Notes under the pieces: model-generated | Databases searched by the model: none | What the model was told of the DNA's origin: nothing | What the model saw: only the letters and a program-made list of their open reading frames with translations | Made by a program: the position numbers and the translations under genes | DNA from: Deferribacter desulfuricans SSM1 | GTDB lineage: Bacteria > Chrysiogenota > Deferribacteres > Deferribacterales > Deferribacteraceae | Direction: 5' to 3' | DNA length: 64,000 nt | Assembly: GCF_000010985.1 (NCBI RefSeq) | Contig: NC_013940.1 | Location: 1-64,000 of the forward strand | In this document: in pieces, positions 26,515 to 35,690 of the stretch | Layout: each line of letters starts with the position of its first letter | Position numbering within the stretch: the stretch's first letter is position 1

Positions 26515-27015
26515 ATGAAAAAATATTTAATATTATTTTTTGTATTATTATTAAATTTTAATATATTTGCTAGTGATGATTCTTATTTATATAAAAAAGA
26601 AGATTTACCTGGAACTAATATGACTTTATGGGAACAGCAAACTAAAATTAATAGAGCAATAAGATATTTACAATTAGCTAGTGTATTATTAAAAGACAAA
26701 CCAGAAATTTATAAAGAAGTGAATAATATAATTAAATATTTATCTTATACTAACTTAAATGGAGATACTTTTAGTCAATATGCAAGAGAATCTACTAATC
26801 AATTTATTAAACAGGTAAAAAAAGAATATTTTACAGTTAATACTCGTAAATATAATAATCATGTAATTTTTGATAGTAGTATTAGAAAAAATATAAAATC
26901 TACAGTCAATAATAAAACTCGGGAGCCTGTAAATAAACCGTCTCCTCAAAATAATTCTAATAATAATGCAGATTTAAATCAGATGTTATTTAATTTATTA
27001 AATAAACAACAATAA
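26515..27015 (+). CDS. small exported protein, unknown
   Basis: A 166-residue protein with a clear signal peptide (1-19, ending FNIFAS). The mature part is helical to about residue 110, with a polar Asn/Pro/Gln-rich tail ending NLLNKQQ. It leads the operon with the TraE- and TraK-like genes, so it is probably a periplasmic accessory of the conjugation pore. I do not recognise the family. Confidence 0.65.
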   Translation: MKKYLILFFVLLLNFNIFASDDSYLYKKEDLPGTNMTLWEQQTKINRAIRYLQLASVLLKDKPEIYKEVNNIIKYLSYTNLNGDTFSQYARESTNQFIKQVKKEYFTVNTRKYNNHVIFDSSIRKNIKSTVNNKTREPVNKPSPQNNSNNNADLNQMLFNLLNKQQ

Positions 27016-27044
27016 ATTTATAATAATAACATCAGGAGAGTGTA

Positions 27045-27758
27045 ATGGAAGAATCTATTAAAAATGATAATATTAAAAATAGTAAAGAAAATAAACTAAA
27101 AGAAGCTTTTAAAGAGCTTAATCAATTAGATGAAATATTTACTAATCAATTATTAAGGTATAAGTTTAGTTTTAAAATTTTATTAGTTACTTTTATATTA
27201 AGTATATTAATTTCTTTTTTAGCATCTATTTATATGTTTTCTATTTTAAAGACAGCTATTAATCAAGTAAATCACCGCCCATATTTAGTATTAAGTGATA
27301 CAGTATATATGGGAGCTAAAGCAAATGCTAATCTTGAAAAGTATATACAATCGTCTGTGCAAAATATCGTATCAAATTTGTTAACTATAGTACCTAAAAA
27401 TAGTTATTACAATTTAAAATATATTACTTCATTTACCAATTCATCTCAAATAGTAACTACATATAAAAAATGGTTAGAAAATAAATTATATTATTTAAAT
27501 ACAATTAATGGGGTAATGTTATTTGTTCCGGATCCTAACTCATTTAATTACAAAATTACGAATAATTCTTTAAGCAAAGGTGGAGATTTATCATTTCTAA
27601 CTCAAATTGAAGGAGATGCTTATATTTTAAGTAATGAAAAACATCAAAAAGCTCGTTATGTTATTAAAATGGCTGTAGTTGTAGGTGATGTACATAAAGG
27701 AGAAAATCAAATAGGTTATAATATAAATGATATTATTATAGAGGAAATAGGGGGTTAA
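27045..27758 (+). CDS. traE: TraE/VirB8-like conjugation protein
   Basis: A 237-residue bitopic protein: a charged cytoplasmic N-terminus (1-42), one membrane span (about 44-68) and a periplasmic domain of about 165 residues. The periplasmic part has the pattern of TraE/VirB8 (helices with NIVSNLLTIVPKNSYY, then a beta-sheet). TraE links the inner-membrane complex with TraK and TraB. Position directly before the TraK-like gene (5-base gap) matches the F order traL-E-K. Confidence 0.65.
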   Translation: MEESIKNDNIKNSKENKLKEAFKELNQLDEIFTNQLLRYKFSFKILLVTFILSILISFLASIYMFSILKTAINQVNHRPYLVLSDTVYMGAKANANLEKYIQSSVQNIVSNLLTIVPKNSYYNLKYITSFTNSSQIVTTYKKWLENKLYYLNTINGVMLFVPDPNSFNYKITNNSLSKGGDLSFLTQIEGDAYILSNEKHQKARYVIKMAVVVGDVHKGENQIGYNINDIIIEEIGG

Positions 27759-27763
27759 TATAT

Positions 27764-28696
27764 ATGAAAAGAAATAGAGTATTAAAAAATAAATTATTTT
27801 TTATTTTATTATTAATTTTATTAAATTTTAATATATTATATGCCCAACAATTGGTTTTACCGGATCCTATTCCAATACAAAATAATAAATCACAATCATT
27901 TTCAGATTTACCTTTAAAATATCCTTATTTAGTTGAATATTATGGTCAGGTTATTCCTATAGTAGTACCTTTTTCTATTCCTATTATAATTGAGTTACCT
28001 GATATCGTAGCTGAAAAAACTGTAGAAAGTTCGTTATCAGGTTTAGAAGTTTACCCTAAAAGCCGAGAAGAAACTAAAATTATTAAATTAATGGCCACAA
28101 CAAATGTTAATAGAGAAACGGTATTACATGTAAAATTAGTATCTGGAATGGTTTTAACTTTTGCTGTTAAGATTGTTAAAATTAATAAAAATACTGATGT
28201 TTTTCAGTTTAATACAAGATATAAAGTAATTGATAAGATACACACTAAACAAAACCAACCTATGGGTTATATAAAACAAATAAGAGTAGATTCACCAGAT
28301 GTTGTAAATTATGCTGTAGACAGATTAGCATATCAGCAATTATTAGCATTAGCCGGTTTAAATGAAGATATACCAGTTAAAGATACTGATTATACTGTAT
28401 CTGAAGATAAAAATAGGGTAATTAAGATAAAAAAATATACTGTTGCTTCTACTATAATAACTATTAAAAGTGCACTTAAAGGAAATGATAAAAGAGTACC
28501 TGTTATGTTATTTGGTTTAAAAACATATTTTTGTAACAAAAAAACAACTCCTTATTGGGTATTAAATGTAGATTATATTAAAAATATATTTCCTGAATAT
28601 TATAAAATTTCTTACAATAAAGAAGTTGATAGTATTATAGAACCTAACAAGTGTGTTCCTGTGTATGTTATTATATGGGAAAATATTAAAAATTAA
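27764..28696 (+). CDS. traK: TraK/VirB9-like outer-membrane pore protein
   Basis: A 310-residue exported protein with a signal peptide (about 1-28, ending LYAQ). The mature part is beta-rich: a domain about 85-150 and a C-terminal domain about 210-305 with paired strands (KRVPVMLFGLKTYFCNKK, PYWVLNVDYI). F TraK is a secreted beta-domain protein forming the outer-membrane ring with TraV and TraB. Order after the TraE-like gene supports this; sequence evidence alone is weak. The gene start overlaps the GGGG ribosome binding site region at the end of traE. Confidence 0.6.
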   Translation: MKRNRVLKNKLFFILLLILLNFNILYAQQLVLPDPIPIQNNKSQSFSDLPLKYPYLVEYYGQVIPIVVPFSIPIIIELPDIVAEKTVESSLSGLEVYPKSREETKIIKLMATTNVNRETVLHVKLVSGMVLTFAVKIVKINKNTDVFQFNTRYKVIDKIHTKQNQPMGYIKQIRVDSPDVVNYAVDRLAYQQLLALAGLNEDIPVKDTDYTVSEDKNRVIKIKKYTVASTIITIKSALKGNDKRVPVMLFGLKTYFCNKKTTPYWVLNVDYIKNIFPEYYKISYNKEVDSIIEPNKCVPVYVIIWENIKN

Positions 28697-28711
28697 AATT
28701 ATTACTTAAGA

Positions 28712-28741
28712 TTTAAAAAATTAAACATTATTTGTTATATA
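28712..28741 (+). promoter_or_regulatory. extended -10 promoter for pilin gene
   Basis: TTTAAA (28712-28717), an 18-bp spacer and TATATA (28736-28741) preceded by TGT. It drives the conjugative pilin gene, which has a strong AAAGGAGG ribosome binding site before ATG 28805. Confidence 0.6.
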
Positions 28742-28804
28742 TATAATAAATAAACTATTAAATGTAATAATAATTTTAATAATAATTAAAGGAGGTAAAA
28801 CAAT

Positions 28805-29176
28805 ATGAAAAAATTTTGTTCAAAACTTAATTATTTAATATTAACTGGAGTAAACTATTTTCTTATTGGTTTAACAATGGCATATGCAGAAGAACCTGAT
28901 TATTCTGGATTAGTAAGTGGTACTGATAAGAATGTTTCACCAGTTAAAAAATTTTTTGGAGCTTTATTAAATGAAGGTGTAACTGGTACTGCTGTAACTA
29001 TTCTTTGTTGGTTAGCCATTATGTATGGATCATTCAAAGCAATTGGAGAATTCTTTTTTGCAAACGATGACGATGCTAGAAGAGAATCAGCTTTTAAAAG
29101 GCTTTTAAAAGCTTCATCACCAGCAATAGGTGGAGCTGTTATTCTTCTTTTAAGAACACAATTTACGGTAAAATAA
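28805..29176 (+). CDS. traA: conjugative pilin (TraA/VirB2-like)
   Basis: A 123-residue prepilin. A long signal sequence ends at about residue 28 (AYA, then EEP). The mature ~95 residues have two hydrophobic helices (about 58-78 and 105-118) separated by a short charged loop (DDDARRES), the VirB2/TraA layout in which both termini face the periplasm. It has its own promoter, a strong AAAGGAGG ribosome binding site and a terminator immediately after, as expected for a major subunit made in excess over the machinery. Confidence 0.78.
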   Translation: MKKFCSKLNYLILTGVNYFLIGLTMAYAEEPDYSGLVSGTDKNVSPVKKFFGALLNEGVTGTAVTILCWLAIMYGSFKAIGEFFFANDDDARRESAFKRLLKASSPAIGGAVILLLRTQFTVK

Positions 29177-29190
29177 TAAATATTAATATA

Positions 29191-29215
29191 AAAAAAGGGG
29201 GTATTCCCCTTTTTT
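29191..29215 (+). terminator. terminator/attenuator after pilin gene
   Basis: AAAAAAGGGG (29191-29200), loop GTATT and CCCCTTTTTT (29206-29215): a 10-bp hairpin ending in a T run. It lies between the pilin gene and the TraD-like gene without a new promoter visible, so read-through may set a high pilin-to-machine ratio. Confidence 0.8.
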
Positions 29216-29249
29216 ATTTATATAATTAAAACAGCTTAGGGGAAATATC

Positions 29250-31229
29250 TTGGCTAAAAAAAATCGTAACTTTGATCCAGAAGAACGTGTAAAACAAACT
29301 TACGAAAGAGAAGTTAAGAAGTTACGTTATAAACTTAAAGGTCAGGAGAAAAGGCTTTATTTCTTTTTATTATATGTTGTTTTATTATCTTCATTAGCAT
29401 CATTTTTATTTTTTACTGTATTATTAAGTTTTGTATTTGTTGCACTTATACCTTTTATTGTTAAAAAAATTGCACAAATTGATTATAGTCCGGTAGAATT
29501 ATTAGGTGTTCCTGATATGCCTTGGTATTTAAGAATAGGAGAGGATGAATTTGAATTACCTGTAGCATTTCCTGATAATGAGATTAAGAGACACATGTTA
29601 TGTCCTGGTACAACTGGTTCCGGTAAAACATCAAGTATTATGTATTTATGTAAAAATCAGATAGAGCGTGGTGGTGGGGTTTTAATGGTTGATGGTAAAT
29701 CTGAAAACCCTACATGGATGGATTTTTATAGTTTAGCTAAAATATATAATAGAGATGATGAAATCTTTTTGTTATCATTTAAATCTGGTGCTTTTGCATC
29801 TTCATCTACCTGGAATTTTCTAATGGAAGGTAGCTCACCTGAAATTGCTGATATGATTATAAACCTTGCTATTGGTGATACGTCGAGTGCAGGTGATAAC
29901 AAAGTATTTATGATGAGAGCTATGAACTTAATTAAGGTTGCTTTATCGGCCTTAACCTATTTAAGAGATGTGAAAGGTGAAGTTATTACTTTGGATGATT
30001 TAATAGAAATTATACACTTAGAAGCTTTAATAGCTGTAGCTTCTCCTTCTATAGAACAGATACCTGAATCAAGTAAACAATATGCAAAATATTGGATACC
30101 TAATGATTACATAGAGAAAGGTTTAACTGTTCCAGCTAAAATACCTGTTATTACATATTTAAAGTCTATTGGGGGTGATTTAGATATTAATCGTCCACTT
30201 GAATTAGATAAAATGGATAGGCAATTAGTTGAAAGTATGAAAAGACAGCATTCTTATGCTGAAATGCAGTTTACAGAAGCACTTAACGATTTTTCTAACA
30301 TTTATGGTAAAGTGTTTAAAGCTAAATATTCAGATGTATTTTTAAGTGATATTATTAAAAATAATAATTTATTATATGTATTAGTTCCATCTCTTGAAAA
30401 AGGTGAAGAAACAAAACGTTCAATAGGTATGATGGTTGTAACTGCGATAAGAATTGCATGTGCTAAGATGCTTGGGGATTCACCAGAAGGTTTAAGAGAA
30501 CAATTAAAAAAAGAGGAATTAAGAAAAAGAGCAAGACCTGCATTTCTTGTTATATTAGATGAGTATGGTAGTTATAAGACACCTGGTTTAAATGATATTG
30601 CAGCTCAAGCAAGGTCTTTAGGAATTTCGCTTTTAATTGCTGTTCAGGAGTTTGCATCACTTGAAGTAAAAGGTGATGCTGAACAAAAGAACAGAATATT
30701 AGGTAACACAGTTATTAAGTTAGTGCTTAGATTAGAAGATAGTAAAACTATAAAAGAAATTATAGAAGCTGCTGGTAAAGAAGTAATGATGGTAGAACAG
30801 AGTAAACAAGAATCCAATATTAGAATATTAGATAATGTAGCAACAAAATATCGTGAATATAGTTTAAGGGAAGTTGATAAATTAAAAGTAGAAGATTTAA
30901 GACAATTGCATGATGGTTATGGTTATATCATGTATAATGAAAAGATTCGAAAAATAAGAACAGGTTATGTAAAACCTAAACATCCTGCTACATTTAGATT
31001 ACCTAAAATGACACCTAAGATTTTATTAAAAAATGTAATTTATAATGAATTTCATATTAATAATTATAAAGATGTGGATTTATTATCTATTGAAAATTTA
31101 TCATTACAAAATTTGAAAGAATCTAATGATATAAATACTATAAAAGATGAAGATCCTAAAAATACTCCTTTTAGTCGTATACGTAATATAAAAAACAGAA
31201 ACCGTGGTCGTAGAACTAATGTTATATAA
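29250..31229 (+). CDS. traD: type IV coupling protein (TraD/VirD4-like)
   Basis: A 659-residue ATPase starting at TTG (GGGGAA upstream; no better start nearby). Two membrane spans (about 30-72) precede the motor domain. Walker A GTTGSGKTSS lies at about 119-128 and Walker B FLVILDEYGSY at about 431-441. A conserved GNTVIKLVLRLEDSKT segment lies near 492. These are features of VirD4/TraD coupling proteins, which bring the relaxase-DNA complex to the secretion channel. The C-terminus is short and basic. Its end overlaps the next gene, a type IV prepilin. Confidence 0.9.
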   Translation: MAKKNRNFDPEERVKQTYEREVKKLRYKLKGQEKRLYFFLLYVVLLSSLASFLFFTVLLSFVFVALIPFIVKKIAQIDYSPVELLGVPDMPWYLRIGEDEFELPVAFPDNEIKRHMLCPGTTGSGKTSSIMYLCKNQIERGGGVLMVDGKSENPTWMDFYSLAKIYNRDDEIFLLSFKSGAFASSSTWNFLMEGSSPEIADMIINLAIGDTSSAGDNKVFMMRAMNLIKVALSALTYLRDVKGEVITLDDLIEIIHLEALIAVASPSIEQIPESSKQYAKYWIPNDYIEKGLTVPAKIPVITYLKSIGGDLDINRPLELDKMDRQLVESMKRQHSYAEMQFTEALNDFSNIYGKVFKAKYSDVFLSDIIKNNNLLYVLVPSLEKGEETKRSIGMMVVTAIRIACAKMLGDSPEGLREQLKKEELRKRARPAFLVILDEYGSYKTPGLNDIAAQARSLGISLLIAVQEFASLEVKGDAEQKNRILGNTVIKLVLRLEDSKTIKEIIEAAGKEVMMVEQSKQESNIRILDNVATKYREYSLREVDKLKVEDLRQLHDGYGYIMYNEKIRKIRTGYVKPKHPATFRLPKMTPKILLKNVIYNEFHINNYKDVDLLSIENLSLQNLKESNDINTIKDEDPKNTPFSRIRNIKNRNRGRRTNVI

Positions 31230-31809
31230 GAAAAACAATAATAGATTTATTAGAAATAATATATGTATAAATAAGAATATTAATAATAAAATTAGCAATA
31301 ACAGAGGCTATACATTTATTGAATTAATTATAGTTTTAACAATTTTAGCTATTTTAATTGGTACGATAATGGGTTCGTATCATGAAAGAAAAATGATAGC
31401 AATATGCAATGCAGTAACAAAAGAATTAGAAAATTTTGCTGAAGCATCATTAATGTTTTATTCTCAAAAGGGTAGGGGTCCAAATAATGCTTCTGAATTA
31501 TATGGCACTTATTTAAAAAAAGTAGGTAATACAAATGTAAGTGGTAAAAGTTATATAGTATCTTCATCTGGTGATGTAATTACTATAACAACTGATGTCC
31601 CATCTGGAGTTGGTACATGTGTACAAAATAATACAAGATTAAGTACTCAAGTAACTGCTTTAAGTGGTGTAGATAGGATTACGTTAACAATTAATGGTGT
31701 TTTGGGAAAGTATTACTTTGATAATAACGCTGATTGGAGTAATTACGAAAAAACTATTATATATAGAGAGATATATAATTTTACAACTGATACAAATACA
31801 AATTATTAA
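31219..31809 (+). CDS. second type IV prepilin/pseudopilin
   Basis: Read from the ATG at 31219 (196 residues), inside the end of the TraD-like gene; a GTG at 31204 is also possible. A long Asn/Lys-rich leader ends RG at residue 30, and the mature helix YTFIELIIVLTILAILIG carries Glu5. The globular part has two cysteines (IAICNAV near the helix end, GTCVQNN) and a major-pilin-like alpha-beta pattern. It is encoded inside the conjugation block, away from the pilus operon, and overlaps the coupling-protein gene, so its product may serve as an adhesin/minor pilin or a mating-pair component. Confidence 0.8.
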   Translation: MLYKKNNNRFIRNNICINKNINNKISNNRGYTFIELIIVLTILAILIGTIMGSYHERKMIAICNAVTKELENFAEASLMFYSQKGRGPNNASELYGTYLKKVGNTNVSGKSYIVSSSGDVITITTDVPSGVGTCVQNNTRLSTQVTALSGVDRITLTINGVLGKYYFDNNADWSNYEKTIIYREIYNFTTDTNTNY

Positions 31810-31821
31810 TTTTTATTATTT

Positions 31822-31850
31822 TTTAAAAATTAGATTTTTTTTGTTATAAT
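31822..31850 (+). promoter_or_regulatory. extended -10 promoter
   Basis: TTTAAA (31822-31827), a 17-bp spacer and TATAAT (31845-31850) preceded by TGT. It drives the PilZ and VirB4-like genes. Confidence 0.68.
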
Positions 31851-31908
31851 AATACATATAAACGATAAAAATATATGTTAATTAAAATATTTTTGTTAAG
31901 GGGTATGT

Positions 31909-32316
31909 ATGATTGGATTTTTAAAAAGTATTTTTAATAATCAAAAAGATAAAGAAAAAATAAAATATCAAATTAAGAATGATAATTTAATAAAAAAAGT
32001 TATTAAAGAAAGAAGAAGAGAACCAAGAATTAAGTACAAAGATGATGTAATAATTAAAGTTTATGATAATGTTATTCATTGTAATAGTTTTGATATTAGT
32101 TATCACGGAATGGGTATAACATTAGATTCAGAATTAAATGCAGCCTTTTTTCATGTTAATCAAATGGTTATGATTAAATTAGATTCTTATAAAGAATATA
32201 TGCATGGAGAAATTAAGTATATTATTAGTAATGATGAATCATTATGTATAGGAGTTCATTTATTAAATCCTACAAGCGAGCATATAGGTTTTGTAAAAAA
32301 ACTAGAAAATAAATAA
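31909..32316 (+). CDS. PilZ-domain protein (c-di-GMP receptor)
   Basis: A 135-residue protein. A basic N-terminal segment (1-34) precedes a PilZ domain with both binding motifs: RRREPR (residues 35-40, supplying the RxxxR pair Arg36/Arg40) and DISYHG (62-67, matching D/N-x-S-x-x-G). PilZ domains bind c-di-GMP and often act on pilus, flagellar or secretion ATPases. It is the first gene of the VirB4-like transcript (35-base gap), so c-di-GMP control of the conjugation ATPase or of pilus extension is a direct inference from context. Confidence 0.88.
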   Translation: MIGFLKSIFNNQKDKEKIKYQIKNDNLIKKVIKERRREPRIKYKDDVIIKVYDNVIHCNSFDISYHGMGITLDSELNAAFFHVNQMVMIKLDSYKEYMHGEIKYIISNDESLCIGVHLLNPTSEHIGFVKKLENK

Positions 32317-32350
32317 TAATAAAATAAATAATAATTGAGGGATAAATAAT

Positions 32351-35300
32351 ATGTTAGACTTATTTAATATAGCAGACATAAAAGATTTTAAATTAGATAG
32401 ATTTGTAGGGTTAGATCATAGAGATGCACATTCTACTTTAGGGTTATTTTTCTTTACGGATGGTAGTATAGGTTTTGCTTTAAAAGTAAAAGGTGCTTAT
32501 CAAGTTATACATAATTTAGATCAATTAGAAAGTAATTACCAGAAAATTGTATCTTTTTATGATAAATTAGTATTTCCTTTTTCAAAGAATACAGGAGCAA
32601 CTTATCAGTATATTTATACTCCTGATTTTGATTACAGTGATTTAGAGCGTAAATTATTAAATAGTAACTTTTTTAAGACAGACAAGGAAGCTTATGAAAG
32701 TTATGCTAAAAATTATGGAGATAAAATAGACGAAATTAAACGTGCTTTAGATGAATTAAATATTAATATTAATTATGGTGATTTTGATGAGCAAGAAAAA
32801 GCTCAAATGAAAAAAGAAATTGCTCAGTTAAGATATGAGTATGATACACTTTTAAAAAACTTTATTAGTTCAACTGGATTTGTAAATTATTTAGAAAAGT
32901 TTTATAATGCTCTTAATTTAAGAACCGTAGAGTTATTAAGAGATAAAATAATAGGAAAAGCTAGAAGACACAGATATTATTTATTTGTAAGATATTATCC
33001 TAATTATAAGGAATTTAATTTTTCTCAAAATGATTTAATAGAAGACATAAATTTAAATTATTTTGATGAAGATAAATTATTAAACCAAACTACATATCAG
33101 ATATTAAAAAATGTAATAACTCATGCGATAGCTGCAAAAAGTAGTTTACCTTTTGGTGGTGAGTTGTTAGATGCAAATCAAACTATAAGTGTTTTGTACA
33201 GGTTTTTAGGATTACCTGCAATGGAATATAATTCACTTACACCAACTACAAGGTTGTTTCCTTATAAAATGGAATTATTACCTGACAAATTAATTGTTTA
33301 TGATGTACCTTCACCTAATATGCCTGTTTTTGATAATAATGGTCATATGATAAATCATAAATTGAAAGACAAAACTTGCGATATATTATTAAAGCTCTAT
33401 TCTTTAACATCTTTACCTGATCCTGGACAAGCAAATTATATGTTACCAACAGATTTTCTAGCAAGGTTAAAAGGGGATTACTCTGTAACGTGGAGTATTT
33501 TTAGAGAAGATAGAAAAGAAACAAGAAAACGTATAAACATGAATAGAAGAACATTTGAATTTTTAGTTGATATTCCATTTCTAGGTAAAAGGTTATTTTC
33601 AGAAGAAGCTGTTGAAATAAAGAGAAAAATGTTTAAATTTGCTGAATTAAATACACAACTTGGAAGTTTTGGTGATTTATTTAGAGTTGCGACTCATGTG
33701 ACATTACGTAAAGCCATTCCTCACGAACATATAACTGAAACATATATTTCTTTAAAAAAAGATAACAGTATTACAATTAATACTAAAGCTGAAGATGTAA
33801 AATTAAATAAAGAGTATGTTAAAATAGCTAGAGAAGATAAAGATATTAGAAATATTGTTTATAAAGATGAGAGAGTTTTCACAATACAAACTGATTATTT
33901 TAGAAAAATTGGTGGTGGTGTTAGTGCATTAGAAGAAACTGATTCTATGCCTGAAATTTTCTTTAATAGTGCTTATCCTTTTACATTTAGAGCGTGGGAT
34001 TTATTAGAAAGATATCAACCTATGTATTCAGCATCTATAGGTGCATTTTTACCTATGTACGAGGAACCAGAAGGCATGACTGAACCAGGTTTAATAGTAG
34101 AAACTTATTCAGGTATATATAATTTAAATCATTTTGCATTACCAGGTGCTAAAAACTATGCTGTAATTGGTGCTACGGGTTCTGGTAAGACATTTTTCCA
34201 AGTAAACAGGAATATAGTAGGATATGGTAAAGGTGTAAGAATTATTTTCGTAGATAGAGGTGGAGCTCTTTTTAGAGCTGTTAAATTCTTAAATGGACAG
34301 AATATAAAATTACGTACATCTTACAATTATGAAGCTATTAAGGACAAACTAAATCCATTTGTTTTAGCTGCACCTGATGTTTTTGAAAGAACAGATGATT
34401 ATGATGAATATAAACAGTCTATTAGAGAGTTTATGGTAACATTGCTTTGTTCGATATGTCAGATGGAAAATGAAAATATAGCTATTAGATATTTTACTGA
34501 ATTATTGGATGACTTATTATTTATAGATTTTAACAAAAATAAGGTAATTAGTGAAACTACAGGTGAAGCTTCTGCTCAAGTAACATTTAGTGATATATAT
34601 AATTATTTACTGAATAAAAGAAATGAACCAGGGTGGAGTGAGTTTTTAAGTAATGATAAAGTATTATCCTCTATTAAGTTATTTACTAAAGGACAATTAT
34701 ATGGTTCATTATTTGATGGTATAGTAAGGAAACCATTAATTACTTCACCTGCTGTGGCAATAGATTTTGAAGGTTTAGAATCTGAATTAGTTTCACAAAT
34801 TTCATTGGCAATTATTAATAGTTATATATGGAATGTTGTGCTGGGGACAGGTGGATTCATTCCAGCCCTCAGCAAGAAATTTCGCTTTACTGACATAGCT
34901 TTAGATGAAGTCTGGTCAACGCTAAAGTCATTATTGGGACAGCGTGTAATTGAGACTGGTATGAGGACTTTGAGGAAGCATGGAGCAGGCATGGGTTTAC
35001 TGACACAAACGGCAGCAGATATAGGTAATTCACCTATTAGAGATGCTGTTGTAAACAATATTCAGAACTTATATGTGTTAGCATCAAACGAAGCTGACGT
35101 AATAAACTACAAAGAAGTTTTTGGTTTTAATGATGTAGAACTTGAACATATTAAACATTTGAAGAGTGAATTTGGTTATTACAATGATATTTATTATAAA
35201 TATTTAGGAAATGCGTATAGACATTTATCAAGTTTTGTTAAATTACGTCCTCTGCCATTAACATATGCAATTGTAACATCAGATGCAGATGATAAGACTG

Positions 35301-35575
35301 TTATTAACATATTACAACAGGAATTTGCTGAAAGATGTGGTGATTCTGAAAATATTAGTTATATGAAAGCAGTATTATTATTTAGTAAATTATTTCCAAA
35401 TAGTGTTAGAAGATATCCGAGATATGCTGAAATAATGGAGAAAGTAGGTAATAATTTAAATAATTTTGTAAAACATGTATTAAACGAAATAAATTTTAGA
35501 TTCGAAGAATTCAATTTAGAGAAGGAATTATTGGATATTAATTTAGATGTAGAAGCTTTACTGGATAATAGTTAA
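32351..35575 (+). CDS. traC: conjugation ATPase TraC/VirB4-like
   Basis: A 1074-residue protein, larger than F TraC (about 875). The N-terminal ~560 residues follow the VirB4/TraC_F layout; Walker A GATGSGKTFF lies at about 605-614 and Walker B DIALDEVW at about 846-853, with a GMGLLTQ segment (conserved TQ) near 878. It is the main inner-membrane-associated ATPase for pilus biogenesis and substrate transfer. The Walker B region (about 34840-35030) has visibly less AT-rich codon use than the rest of the gene. Confidence 0.9.
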   Translation: MLDLFNIADIKDFKLDRFVGLDHRDAHSTLGLFFFTDGSIGFALKVKGAYQVIHNLDQLESNYQKIVSFYDKLVFPFSKNTGATYQYIYTPDFDYSDLERKLLNSNFFKTDKEAYESYAKNYGDKIDEIKRALDELNININYGDFDEQEKAQMKKEIAQLRYEYDTLLKNFISSTGFVNYLEKFYNALNLRTVELLRDKIIGKARRHRYYLFVRYYPNYKEFNFSQNDLIEDINLNYFDEDKLLNQTTYQILKNVITHAIAAKSSLPFGGELLDANQTISVLYRFLGLPAMEYNSLTPTTRLFPYKMELLPDKLIVYDVPSPNMPVFDNNGHMINHKLKDKTCDILLKLYSLTSLPDPGQANYMLPTDFLARLKGDYSVTWSIFREDRKETRKRINMNRRTFEFLVDIPFLGKRLFSEEAVEIKRKMFKFAELNTQLGSFGDLFRVATHVTLRKAIPHEHITETYISLKKDNSITINTKAEDVKLNKEYVKIAREDKDIRNIVYKDERVFTIQTDYFRKIGGGVSALEETDSMPEIFFNSAYPFTFRAWDLLERYQPMYSASIGAFLPMYEEPEGMTEPGLIVETYSGIYNLNHFALPGAKNYAVIGATGSGKTFFQVNRNIVGYGKGVRIIFVDRGGALFRAVKFLNGQNIKLRTSYNYEAIKDKLNPFVLAAPDVFERTDDYDEYKQSIREFMVTLLCSICQMENENIAIRYFTELLDDLLFIDFNKNKVISETTGEASAQVTFSDIYNYLLNKRNEPGWSEFLSNDKVLSSIKLFTKGQLYGSLFDGIVRKPLITSPAVAIDFEGLESELVSQISLAIINSYIWNVVLGTGGFIPALSKKFRFTDIALDEVWSTLKSLLGQRVIETGMRTLRKHGAGMGLLTQTAADIGNSPIRDAVVNNIQNLYVLASNEADVINYKEVFGFNDVELEHIKHLKSEFGYYNDIYYKYLGNAYRHLSSFVKLRPLPLTYAIVTSDADDKTVINILQQEFAERCGDSENISYMKAVLLFSKLFPNSVRRYPRYAEIMEKVGNNLNNFVKHVLNEINFRFEEFNLEKELLDINLDVEALLDNS

Positions 35576-35604
35576 TTACTAATAAATTTAATTATATGTT
35601 GTAG

Positions 35605-35631
35605 TTGAAAAAACAGAAAAATAATTATAAT
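35605..35631 (+). promoter_or_regulatory. possible sigma-70 promoter
   Basis: TTGAAA (35605-35610) and TATAAT (35626-35631) are 15 bases apart, slightly short; a second TATAAT begins at 35631. It would drive the EcsC-family gene. Confidence 0.45.
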
Positions 35632-35690
35632 ATAATTATTAAATAATTAGTAAGCTAAGTTATTAAAAAAATTAAAAAAGAGGATTAGAT

